NCBI GenBank assembly: GCA_045837725.1
Contig: JBEWZL010000220.1
Location: forward strand, 1-64,000
Source: Vermamoeba vermiformis
Taxonomy: Eukaryota; Tubulinea; Echinamoebida
Reading direction: 5' to 3'
DNA length: 64,000 nt
Shown here: positions 46,562 to 57,279 of the stretch, piece after piece
Layout: every line of letters starts with the position of its first letter
Position numbering within the stretch: the stretch's first letter is position 1
The notes under the pieces: model-generated
Databases searched by the model: none
Seen by the model: only the letters and a program-made list of their open reading frames with translations
Told to the model about the DNA's origin: nothing
Program-made: the position numbers and the translations under genes

Positions 46562-47682
46562 ATGAGTGACACGAGTGCACAGTACGAGTCACTGCTCGCT
46601 GACGGCAGTGTCTCCAAACAAGTGATCAGATCGGGAAGGCTAGTGAACCAGGGTGCGCGTCCCGAGTCTGGCTGGAATGTCGGAGGTACTTAATTTATTA
46701 TAATAACACTTTATAGTGAATAATAATAATGCATTGAGCACTTGGTAATAACAGTTGCACGCTTGGAAAATAACAAAAATTATTTTGCAAGTAATTATTA
46801 TTTTATTATTATCTGCAATTGTTATTACATCATATGCCCACTATACGACTACGCTATTGCTATGGCATCTAATATTGCCGTATAGTGCACTACGAGATGT
46901 GGTTACAAGACGCAGACACATCCACGCCCATTGACTCCACCGCACAGCGCGGAATATTTCAATTTGAACTCGGTGCTGGCACTGTGATCACGTGTCTTGA
47001 TCTCGCTGCGAGATCGATGCAGCTCGGCGAAGTCTGTCACGTGATTGCAGCGCCACAGCACGCATTTGGCAAGCTGGGCCTGTCCCTCGCAGGTGTCACT
47101 GTGCCACCCAATGCGAAGTTGAAGCTAAAAATAGAACTCGTGCAGGCCACGCCCGGCACGCAGCACGTGACAGTTGCAGCAACTGATCGGTTGACAGCCG
47201 CGACAGCAGCCAAAGACAATGGCAATGCACGTGTGAGCAAGAGCGACTTCAGCGCAGCACGTGACTGCTATCACGAGGCACTCAATGTGCTCGGTGACGT
47301 GGCACTCGACCCTGTGGAGGACGAAGCTAAATTTAGAACTCTGCGCGGTCAACTCTGGTCAAACTTGGCACTCTGTGAATTGAAATTGCATAATTTCAGC
47401 AAAGCTATTTTTAGCTGCGACAAGGCACTCGTAAGTCACTTGCCATATATAGTAATGCGACACTAGCTGACACAGTGCCAGTCCTATGATCCCAACAACG
47501 TCAAAGCCATGTTCCGCAAAGGTCAAGCGTTGGAGTACAGCGGAGAATTGCGCGCAGCACGTGATCAGTACAGCAGCACGTACCAGCTGTCGCGCACAGC
47601 CGAAGTGAAGACAGCACTCGAGGGCGTCAAGAACAAACTCGCTGCCAGCTCTGGGGGCCTGCGCGGCATGTTTGACAGCTAA
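46562..47682 (+). CDS. FKBP-type immunophilin with TPR repeats
   Basis: Three exons (46562-46685, 46886-47430, 47482-47682) encode 289 residues. An FKBP fold spans about 15-130: VSKQVIRSGRLVNQGARPES, VHYEMWLQDA, FQFELGAGTVITCLDLAA, AFGKLGL and VPPNAKLKLKIELV. The binding-pocket aromatics of active isomerases are mostly replaced, so it is probably a non-catalytic FKBP like AIP or FKBP8. Three TPR-type helical pairs follow (NARVSKSDFSAARDCYHEAL, LWSNLALCELKLHNFSKAIF, VKAMFRKGQALEYSGELRAA), the usual Hsp90/Hsp70 C-terminus clamp, and a short tail GGLRGMFDS. Three CTA(A/T)4TAG motifs occur in its coding sequence (47125, 47337, 47405). Confidence 0.88.
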
Positions 47683-47859
47683 CCACTGCTGACTTTTGTA
47701 CATAATAATAAATAAATACTGCAGCTGTTGTTATCGACGCGTGTATAGTGTGGTCAGTCGCGATAATAAACTACTGCCCCATCAAGCAAATATGACTACA
47801 CTAAGTGTTATTTATTTCCTCGCAGATCCGAGCACAAGAGAGGTCGGACAGCAGAGTAC

Positions 47860-49131
47860 TTATTTGTCAGTGGGCTTCTGATTGACGACGTGTGATTGGC
47901 TGTATTGCGACACATCGACACCTTGCGCCTTCTCAGCCTCAATCTGCAGCTTGATCCAGTCAAAGGTGCGCTTCAATCCGTCCTTCAATGAGATGCTCGG
48001 AGCCCAGCCCAACTTCTCGCGAATGAGCGTGTTGTCGCTGTTACGACCGCGCACACCTTCAGGGCCCGGGATGTGATGCAACTTGGTGCTGTTCTTCTTG
48101 CCCGCGAATTCGAGCACGAGGTGCGCCATCTCGTTCATGTCCACCATCTCTTCGCTGCCAATGTTGATCGGCTCGCGCACATCGCTGCGCATCAAGCGCA
48201 ACACACCCTCCACGCAGTCGTCGATGAAGCAGAAGGAGCGCGTCTGCTTGCCGTCACCCCACATCTCAAACACATCGCCGCACACAATGGCCTTGCGACA
48301 GAACGCTGCTGGGGCCTTTTCGCGCCCACCCTTCCAAGTACCGTGCGGGCCGTAGATGTTGTGGAAGCGACCGAGGCGGAACTCAATGCCAAAGTCCTGC
48401 AGTCACGTGTTAGTTGATTCTCGTTCACTGAATGGCCATCGAGGCACGTGACCGAACTCTGGATCAACTCCGAGAGGGGACAGGAGGACTTACCTTGTTG
48501 TAGTATTTGCAGAGCTCTTCAGTAACAATCTTTTCGAGACCATAAGCGTCTTGAGGTTGAGCGGGCCATGCATCTGACTCCTTCAAACCGGGATTGGCTG
48601 TTTCCAATTGACGGTATTCGGGATAAATGCAAGCAGAAGAGCTGTAGAAGAATCGCTTGACTGAGCCAGAGCGACGAGCAGCCTCGACCATGTTGAAACT
48701 GAATTGAAACGCGGGTGTCAAAAAGAAAGTTTTTCTGCAATAGATTCCGACGTTTCAAAAATAAAAAAGAAAACAAACAAACCGCAATGTAAAATTATGA
48801 AATTGTAATATTCGCTATAATTATGCTCATACCTGATCATAATGTTGTTGTACAAAATAACAGAGTGGTTGGATTGAATGAAACCCATACCGCCCATATC
48901 CGCAGCAAAGTCGTAGACTTCATCGATACCCTGGCACATCTTCATGCATGTGTCCAAATCACGCAGATCCACTTCATGGAACTCGTCGCATATTTCGTTG
49001 TCGTTGAAGTAGTGACCCTTCTTCCAGTCAGCAATACGGACGAAGTGACCTTCAGCCTTGAGACGCTTGGCGACGTGACTGCCAATGAAACCACCACCAC
49101 CAGCGACGAAAATACGGAGTTTAGTTGCCAT
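47860..49131 (-). CDS. GDP-mannose 3,5-epimerase
   Basis: Three exons (48833-49131, 48494-48698, 47860-48396) encode 346 residues. It starts MATKLRIFVAGGGGFIGSHV, the NAD-binding Rossmann loop of an extended SDR. SSACIYPEYRQLE, LKESDAWPAQPQDAYGLEK and RFHNIYGPHGTWKGGREKAP are near-identical to plant GDP-D-mannose 3',5'-epimerase, including the catalytic Cys (SSACIYP) and the YxxxK pair in YGLEK. The enzyme turns GDP-mannose into GDP-L-galactose and GDP-L-gulose, the first committed step of ascorbate synthesis in plants and algae. It is divergent from the OSR1-like kinase with only 165 bp between start codons. Confidence 0.95.
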
Positions 49132-49296
49132 TTGTTCTGAAACGAATTGCAATAAAACAAACTGACTTTCAGTTTTGATTTTGACGAATTGTGCTGCCGA
49201 GTGGGCAGGAGATGCTGGTGCGGTGGGCAGCAATCGGACAGACAACAAAAGTGACAAGCAATCTAGTTCAATAACAAACGAGCACCCTGCACCTTC

Positions 49297-50637
49297 ATGG
49301 CGACTAAGAAAGATTATCCGACCTCAGCCGAGGAGTACGAGCTGTTGGAGCTCATCGGCTCTGGCAGTGGTGACAAAACCAAGGTATACAGAGCCAAAGT
49401 CAAGAAGACAGGCGAAGAAGTTGCAATTAAAATGATTGACTTGGAGAATTATGGTGTGCATCAATTTGAAACTATTAGGGTAAGTTAAAAAAGATATCAA
49501 TTTAATTTTCCATTTCGAAAAAAAATTAATTATTAGCCGTTCTTTGTGCTTGATGGCATGACACGATATACTACATTTGTTAATATCTCACAAATAACAG
49601 AAAGAAATTCAAATCATGAGTTTATGTCAACATCCAAATATTGTAGAATACTTTTGTAGCTTTGTACAAGACACAGCACTGTGGCTCGTCATGAGGTTGA
49701 TGGCAGGTACGTTATTAGCATCTACTTGATGACATGGTGCACAACGAGTACTTACTCCGCGCAGGATCGTGTCTGGACATTATGCGCTACGCGTACAAAG
49801 ACGGATTCAAAGATGAAGCGCTGTTAGCGACGATTTTATACAACGCACTTGTAGGCATTCAATATCTGCACGAACAATCGCGTTTGCATCGCGACATCAA
49901 AGCAGGCAACATTCTGATCGAGACAGATGGCAGCGTGCGACTCGGTGACTTTGGTGTCTCTGCCGTGCTCAATTCGCACGATGAGAAGCGCACTACATTT
50001 GTGGGGTGAGTACTTGTCCTATTGCACACTTCGAAGTTCGCTGACGCACTCGCTGCACAGAACACCGTGTTGGATGGCACCCGAAGTGTTAGATCCCGAA
50101 GAGTACAAAGGCTACGACAAGAAGGCAGACATATGGTCGCTGGGCATCACGGCGATTGAACTCGCGCAAGGTGTGCCGCCCTATGCCCGCGAGGCCCCCA
50201 TGAAAGTGATCATGCTCGTGCTCTCACGGCCCTCACCGCACTTGCCAGCTGACAGCGCATTTTCCAAGAATTTTCACGAATTTATTGCTGCCTGTCTCAT
50301 CAAAGACCCGCAAAAACGACCCACGGCGCAACAACTGCTGCAACACAAGTTCTTGACGCAACGACGCGACGCGCAGTACATCACCGAGGCACTGCTCACC
50401 AAACTGCCGCTGATTGGTGCGCGCTATCGACAGCAGAAGGGCACCGCTGCCGCTAGTGACGCGGAAAAGCTCCGTGCACGCCTGGCCTCGCTGTCCGCTG
50501 GTGACGGCAATCGATCGCGCACCAACAGTGCGACACCAGCACGCGACAGCAGTGCAGTGAGTGACAGCGGCGAGTGGGACTTTGAAGTGGACGATCACAC
50601 GGGCGAGAAGGTCAAACGTAAAAAAGTTGCAAAGTAA
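49297..50637 (+). CDS. OSR1/SPAK-like Ste20-family Ser/Thr kinase
   Basis: Four exons (49297-49479, 49601-49706, 49765-50005, 50061-50637) give 368 residues. The kinase domain has a Gly loop ([16 protein letters not shown]), VAIK lysine, [11 protein letters not shown] catalytic loop, DFG and a T-loop, [16 protein letters not shown], with the WNK-site Thr. [19 protein letters not shown] is diagnostic of germinal-centre kinases of the OSR1/SPAK/FRAY group. After the kinase, [11 protein letters not shown] resembles the PF1 motif. The protein then ends in KVKRKKVAK without the CCT/PF2 domain that binds RFxV peptides, so it is shorter than animal OSR1. Confidence 0.9.
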
Positions 50638-50807
50638 ATGTTCTATTTATAGCTGCTGTCGTACTCTTACCAGCGCGGTACTGTGTTGTGTTGTGCTGTC
50701 ATCTACGAGGCATCGTGTGCTTAAGTTTGCGAGTGTGCACTGACGAACAGTGGCAATCACTCGTTGAGTGCTGTTTGCATTGCTCATCCATTCAGTGAAC
50801 GCACTGT

Positions 50808-52286
50808 TCAGTGAAGCCACTCCTCCACTCCCCACAGTAATTGCTCCAATTCTTTCAACGACGAAAATTCGCGCCTTGGTGGCACTACGCCATCACGCAG
50901 CTGTCGTTCGCTCGAGTCGTGGTCTACACCGCGCATGTAAGGGGTCGGATAGGGCACCGGACACCACTCTGGATGCGTCATCCACACGGTACGTATCGCG
51001 TCCTGCTGCCAGTCAGTGCCACGAATCGACGCGCAAGTGCGTTATTCAATGTTACCTGCACGTGAATGAGCGTGTAGCACATGCAACGATAGGCCAGTGT
51101 CGCGAGTGGGCCAAAGTAACCTGCGGGGAATTGCTGCGAGCACTTGTTAGTATTGCCAAATTAGGAAAGAGGACCATTTACCTTGACAAACTCCGCCAAA
51201 AGCTGCTTGTCGCATCTAAATAAGGCAAGATGAATGGCCACGAGTTCGTATGCCGTGTCACCGACCAGCGTGTCACCGAAGTCGATCAATGACACGGGCT
51301 TCCACTTGACACCTTCAGGCCAGGCACCGCGCGGATCAATGTTGATCACGTGCTCGTTGCTGTCCACCAACACGCCCAGCACTTGTTCGTCGCTGAGGTC
51401 ACCGTGGAGATACACGGGAGATTGATCACGTGCGTGTCTGAACAGCTCTCGCGCATCACGTGGGAGATAGTCATCGAGCTCTGCGATGAGATTGGGTGAC
51501 AGCAATTGCCATTCTTGGTGACGCGAGCGACAGCTGCGCCGTTGTTTGGCGATGAAGTGCTCGAACTCGTGCCACGTGTGCGGACCAGTGGGCGTGAGCT
51601 GATGCAACTGCGGCATCCACTCCACCAAGAACTGACACGTGCGCGTCATGTCGTCGCGTGTCAACTTGTCAAATACGCGAATGACAGGCAGCGCAGTGAC
51701 GTAGGTCAACACAATGTACGGCCAGGGCCACACTTGATCGTAGCTGAAGTGCGGGTAGGGCGTGTAGTGCGGGTGTTGCGGCTCTGACTCGTCCTCGTCG
51801 TAGAGTTCAGCCAGCACTCCCTTGGCCAGCATGCGCGGGGTGACGCGAGCGAGAGCGGGCTGATGTTGCGTCAAGTACTCGTAGAAGCGCGACTCAGTCT
51901 TGAAGCCCTTGGAGCCTGCAAAGTACGAGCTGCTCAGCTTGATGACGCACTGCACGGACTCGAGCTCGTGGGGCTGCGTGCTGGGGCTAACGACTTGACC
52001 CTCGCGGATCTTCCATCCGTGTATAAAAAATACCTGATGATGTTAATCGCATTACAACGCGTTGATAGCAATTCATGAATGAAAAACTTAAAAAAACTAA
52101 AATATGGAATTCGGATCGATTACTTACAGGATTTGTTCCATCTTGCAACGATACAATATTGGGACGAAATTGATCGCTAATTTCCACGATTTTGTGGTGC
52201 GAAAGGATGCGGTAAAGCATAGGGCGCCACATCCGCGGCTGCTTGAGTGCTTTCATATAATCATTGACATCTACAAATGATAGCAT
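50808..52286 (-). CDS. APH/choline-kinase-fold phosphotransferase-like protein
   Basis: Four exons (52128-52286, 51182-52033, 51056-51133, 50808-51002) encode 427 residues. It has the aminoglycoside-phosphotransferase fold. An N-lobe Lys lies in VQCVIKLSSSYF, with FKTESRFYEYL (alpha-C-like) after it. The hinge is WPWPYIVLTYV. The catalytic loop is PVYLHGDLSDEQVLG, where the usual Asn of HGDxxxxN is replaced (Gln nearby), and the metal Asp is in VSLIDFGDTLVGD. The layout resembles uncharacterised eukaryotic proteins in which this domain stands alone or beside JmjC domains; substrate unknown. Intron 2 contains CC(A/T)6GG (51156-51165). Confidence 0.75.
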
Positions 52287-52521
52287 GAAGGTACTTGTAT
52301 GATTAAATTATCGGTCGTTGTTTTGTGTTGGCGCGGCGTCGTAATCTTAAGGAAATTAAAATATCCTTTTCTAATTGGTCGGATAATTTTATCAATTTTA
52401 TTTCAAACCACGTGACAATTTTTTCGGTCGTTCGTCTTTTGCCCTCTTTCTGTTCCTTCTTGCTTTTCTTATTAGCTCCACCGTGGTATTTATCAACAGA
52501 GCCCTTGTCCAATAATATAAA

Positions 52522-53405
52522 ATGGTGGTATGTATTTTTGTTGTTTGGTTATTTAACAACGATAAGGGAAAATATCAACTCGGATTTATGGCCAACAACC
52601 CACCATGCGGAAATGCAACTCGATTATTATTAAAATAATTAATTCGTACAATTGGTTGGATTATTGATGGCATAATAACTCAATTTACACGACCGATCAC
52701 CAATAATTATTATTTTTTAATTATTATCAGTATTTATTGTGGTTGAATACGCTTAATTAATAATATTTTGCAGTACCAAGAATTCGTCGTTATCGGCCGT
52801 GCCAAGCCCACCGAAGCTGATGCTCAACCCAAGATCTACCGTTTGCGCATCTTCGCTAAGACCGAATTGATCGCCAAGAGCCGCTTCATCTTCTACTTGA
52901 GAACCACCAAGAAGATCAAGGCTGCTCACGGTGAGGTCCTTGCTGTTCACAAGGTAACTAGGGCTTAAAGATCGCACCAATAATATATTGTGGATTTGGA
53001 CAAATATTATTTTAAATTTTCAGCACCTGAAATAATAATTTCTAATTCGTATAATAATAGATTTCTGAGCGCAATCCTCGCCACGTCAAGAACTACGGCA
53101 TTTGGTTGAGATACCGCAGCGCATCCAACCAACACAACTTGTACAAGGAGTACCGTGACGTCTCTCGCGCTGGTGCCGTGACTCAATTGTACAACGATAT
53201 GGCTGGCAGACACCGCGCCTCATACAGTGCCATTCAAATCATTGACATTAAGGAAATCGATCCTAAGGACTGCAGACGTGAAAATGTTAAGCAATTCCAC
53301 AACGCCTCGATCCGATTCCCCTTGCCCCACAGAGTGTTGCGCGCCTCGCACCCCAAGTTCAAGACTACCTTCAAGGCCCACAGACCCATCACTCACCTTG
53401 GATAA
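52522..53405 (+). CDS. RPL18A: 60S ribosomal protein eL20 (L18a)
   Basis: Three exons: 52522-52527 (ATG GTG only), 52774-52953 and 53061-53405, giving 176 residues, the same length as the human protein. YQEFVVIGRAKPTEAD, YRLRIFAKTELIAKSRFIFY, NYGIWLRYRSASNQHNLYKE, AGRHRASYSAIQI and FPLPHRVLRASHPKF are conserved eL20 segments. It is a structural protein of the large ribosomal subunit. The first coding exon is six bases long, followed by a 246-bp intron, a common layout for ribosomal protein genes whose 5' intron may enhance expression. Confidence 0.97.
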
Positions 53406-53625
53406 AACAGTTCTGTTGCTCAAATACAATACGAATAATAACAACTGCAAGTGTGGGCACTGCCGTTCTTGGCACCGAGAAATAAAACAAAAATCTCAAA
53501 AATACTTGCTTTGTAGAGTTGTATTGAGTGTGTACTCGTATGAATAGTGCGGAGGTGTGACACCAAAATCTCTTTCGATTTCTGGTTGCGGCTAATTTTC
53601 TCTGAATCTGACGCTGACTAACACA

Positions 53626-54599
53626 ATGGACGAGGAGAGTGGCCGCGGAGAACGCAAATTCAAGAAGGAAAAGAAGCACAAGAAGCATAAGAAGCGCGCT
53701 AATGATGTTGAAGAGGATCCGGTTGATTCTGAACGAGGTCCCGATCCACAGCAACAAGCCAAAGACAGATACAGCCAGAGTGCGCCAAAAGATATCGAGC
53801 AGAAGCAGGTCATCAATTGGGAGGACATTAATTATCCTCCCGTACTGCGCCTCTTCCATTACAAGTAGGTTATATAGAGATTTTATTTTAATTTTTTCAA
53901 TTTTCCATTTATTAACATTTCAAATCCAGTTATCACGAACTCAAGAATCCCATCGAATTTCAATTGTGTCAATGGGAACAATGGATATTTATATTCCAAA
54001 GTGCTATCTTAATGTTCAATCGTAAGTGATCCAATCTTTCAAAGCAGCCCACGTGAATCTAACCGAAAACATGTTAAGTGGTTGTACAAGTGGTGCTCAC
54101 TGCAGCTGGAGCCCCCGATGCATACACGTACATTATCGTATCATTCTTCTGTAAGTACAGTGCTTCATAAGCGAGTTTTCCATTGAGTACGCGCTAACAC
54201 TCAGATGCAGTGCTGCTGTTGTACTCCGTGATTGGTATATTCGTGCACGTGTGGGTATACAGAGCACTCGCCCTCGAGAGTGGCGTGCACTACATCGTGT
54301 GGCTGGTGTCGCACTTCATCTGGACTGTCGCACAACTCGTGCTGGCTCTGGCGCACGGCCAGAATGTCGAAGGATTCACCAACATTACGCGCGCACGTGC
54401 ACTCGACGGCGCACTCGGCTCGTTCTGGCTCGCAACGACCATCATCGAGTCCGTCGCGTGGCTCGGCTGTGTGGGCTGGGCAGTGGCACAGGGCGTGAAG
54501 GCCATTCAGCACTTCAATTCAGGGGCATTCAAGGGCGAGGTCAAGGCCCCCAAACTCTTCTCGCGCAAACAGATGATCAAGTCTGTGCTGGGATTCTAA
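53626..54599 (+). CDS. Four-helix membrane protein, possibly SCAMP
   Basis: Four exons (53626-53864, 53930-54021, about 54079-54149, about 54205-54599) encode 265 residues. A Lys-rich cytosolic N-terminus (KFKKEKKHKKHKKR) precedes INWEDINYPPVLRLFHYN and LKNPIEFQLCQWEQWIFIF. This resembles the (N)(Y/F)PP...IPxxxxxxxxxxYxxW entry to the membrane core in secretory carrier membrane proteins. Four hydrophobic helices follow, and the C-terminus is cytosolic with KAPKLFSRKQMIKSVLGF. If a SCAMP, it works in post-Golgi vesicle recycling. The match is partial, so another four-span family is possible. Confidence 0.5.
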
Positions 54600-54719
54600 T
54601 AATACAACCCCGTGCTCGAGGAGGAGCTGATTTGTACATACTTGCACGTTTCGCTTATTTATTGCGATGTATAGTTTATAAAGTAAATCATTGTGAGAGC
54701 TTGATCTGTACTAATTAGT

Positions 54720-57240
54720 AGCATCAGGCCTTCATGTTGTTGCTTTGGAAGCTCGTTCTACACTTGACATTTATTTCAAACACGATTTTGCACCATAATA
54801 TCGGCTGGCTAAGGGCCCTTTGTGGATGCTGACTGGAAATTCCTCTTAATACTGTACCGAAAAGTAATGGATCTGATGGTGAGTGGACAGTGTGTTGGGA
54901 TGAAACAGAGATGTTTTGTTTAGGTAATTCCGTGGAGGTTGTCTTGCTCAATTTGAGCAGGACGTCTGGATTTGGACAGGGCGTCTACTAGTAGTAGTAG
55001 GTTTCTCTATCTCCAGTGGCTGGAAGCTGATGTGGATGGAAAGTTCATGCCTAGTAGTATCATATATGCTCTACCTCCGCAGCAAACAGAATTGAATTTC
55101 GTTAATTACTAACTTCAGTGGATGCCCCGTCCGCATCTGGACGCCTTGTCCCTGGATGGACACCCTGTCTATGGACGGACGTTCCCTCTAATTTGGGCAG
55201 GACGACCTCCCTTGTTCAGCAAAAACAATTACCAAGGTGGACATCACAGATCAGGCAAAAATTGGATGTCCGCCTAGGGATTGAGCTGAGGAAAGTTCCC
55301 AGTTTTTGAAATCAAGCTCCAAAGAATAGAATGGCGGATGTCCCATCCACCAAAAATTAGACGTCCACCATGGACCACACGTCCGGCGACCATACATTAT
55401 ATAGTACAAAGTTTTTAACAGGATTTCTATATGCCATGTATGTGGTTAAGCATATCCCTTCCATATAAAAAGGTTTGCCACCAAGCTGGACAAAGTTACA
55501 ACATAAAAAAGTATGAATGATGCAAAAATTTTTGGACAGTTAGGTGACAATGAATTGTAGCCAAAGTTCAGTGGCATAAAATGCGTATAGTTGTGTTGTA
55601 CACAGTATGTGCTGATGGATGGGTTCACACTTAATGCTGAAAAATTACAAATTGCTGTCACTACAATATCTTTGACGATTACTCATATCATCTTGTTATC
55701 TGGTGATAGTTCTATGTATTTCCAAAGTTTAAATGGTTTTGCAGCATACAGAACAAAGTTCTGGTACTTAAGTTCTTTGCAGAACAAAGACATTTTCAGC
55801 CTCCAGCGGCTAGCCCAAAGCCTTCTGATGCCAATAGTAGCCTTCTTGGGCCCGCTGGTGCTAATGGCAAAGTTTGGTTTAAGTTGGTAAATTACTAACA
55901 TCAGCGGACGAAGTGACCCTGGACAGATGCAATGTCCATGGATGGACGAAAAATTTTTGGCAGACAGGATGTCTGCATGCATTCGTAAAAACGTGCAGTA
56001 TTGCTGTACTAAACCACATTATTTAAATTCTATGGTATTCAGCTCTCCCGAAATCCCCCAAATGCACAAATCACAGTCTATACCTTTGTGATTACTGCAT
56101 CTCACGTTATAGTACTGTACTAGCTACTGGCAAGTTAAAAGGGTCAGCAAAAGAACAAATTTCTTTGGACGAAGTTCTTTAAAGAACATTGCCATTTTTA
56201 GGGGCCCATAGCCTCCTACCAACAGCGTTTGCTGCTGGTGCTAATGCCAGAGTTTGTTTAAACAAAACGAACACTGGCAGGTAAGTCAACACATGTGCTC
56301 CTGAAGTGTGTGATGTTTACAAAGTTTGTGGCCCATGAATCCTGTCTGGCAAAAATTGGACGTCTGCCATGGACTGCACGTCCACCGACCATACATCAAG
56401 TAGTATGATGCGTTTGATAAGATTTCTATATAGTGTATATGATTAGGCATATCCCTTCTCAGAAAAAGGGTTGCTCAATACTGGACATCATTTAAAATAT
56501 AAAAAGTATGGATAATGGAAAAAAAGAACAATGCCATTTCAGCCTCCAGCGCTTAACCCAAGCATCCTGATGACAGAAGTAGTACTTCTTTGGCCGTTGG
56601 TGAATGGTTAGAGCGCTCTGTCCAATTTGGACACCCTTCTCAGCTTGGGCAACCTCCCACACAGACAAAAAAAACTCTTGAATGAACTACGCAACTAAAA
56701 ATTGGTAGACAAAGCCTGGGCGCCCTTTGGATTTGGCCCCTCCAACAGGGAGTGTTCTATGCAGAGCGCCTCTGCTGGTGGAGCACTGCGAATCCAAGGA
56801 GGTCGGCCAAGTTGGCCAGTGTGGCCGGCCTGGCCAGTCCGGTATGTAGGTATGGTACAAGGCACCAACTGGCGCCCCTCCCGTCAACACAGCAACAACT
56901 TTATTGAGTCCTGCCTTGTAAGAAGTCACAGTATTATAATGGTCTCCTCTCACCTAGATCCCTCCGAACAGTGCACCAAAAAAACAGCCCAGAATAAATG
57001 TTCAGCCATTTGAAAACCAAATTACCTTCAGCCTCTGACACTACTCAGCTGTGAATTTCGCACAAGACCATCTATCAACTTGATTATTCATTTTACCTGT
57101 TGAACATAGCACCAAATAGCCATAACGTCACAGCCTAATTGAGCAATACTCGCAAGTAGTCAAAACATCGTACAAGGGTATGCTGAAAACAAGGGGTTAT
57201 TTAAGAGAACTATACTACCCTTCTTTGATGAATTCCGCAG
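54720..57240. repeat. Gene-free tract of diverged repeats
   Basis: About 2.5 kb between the SCAMP-like and PPR genes with no credible exon. It contains diverged copies of shared blocks. A ~160-bp block at 55366-55528 (CATGGACCACACGTCC... GCATATCCCTTCC...) recurs at 56366-56524, 1 kb away. A ~70-85-bp block containing CAGCCTCCAGCGGCTAGCCC at about 55790 recurs, degraded, at about 56190 and 56530. GGACGT/GGACGC words recur many times between 54960 and 55400. Copies are roughly 70-80 percent alike by eye, so the amplification is old. I see no transposase, terminal repeats or other element hallmarks. It may be decayed mobile DNA or local duplication. Confidence 0.7.
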
Positions 57241-57279
57241 GTTTATTTTTGTAATTTTTAGACAAAAAGCTGCCGTGCC

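Noticed and set aside
56687-56953. Minus-strand 88-codon frame in the repeat tract
   Set aside because: Start is uncertain, composition is that of the local repeats, and no domain is recognised.
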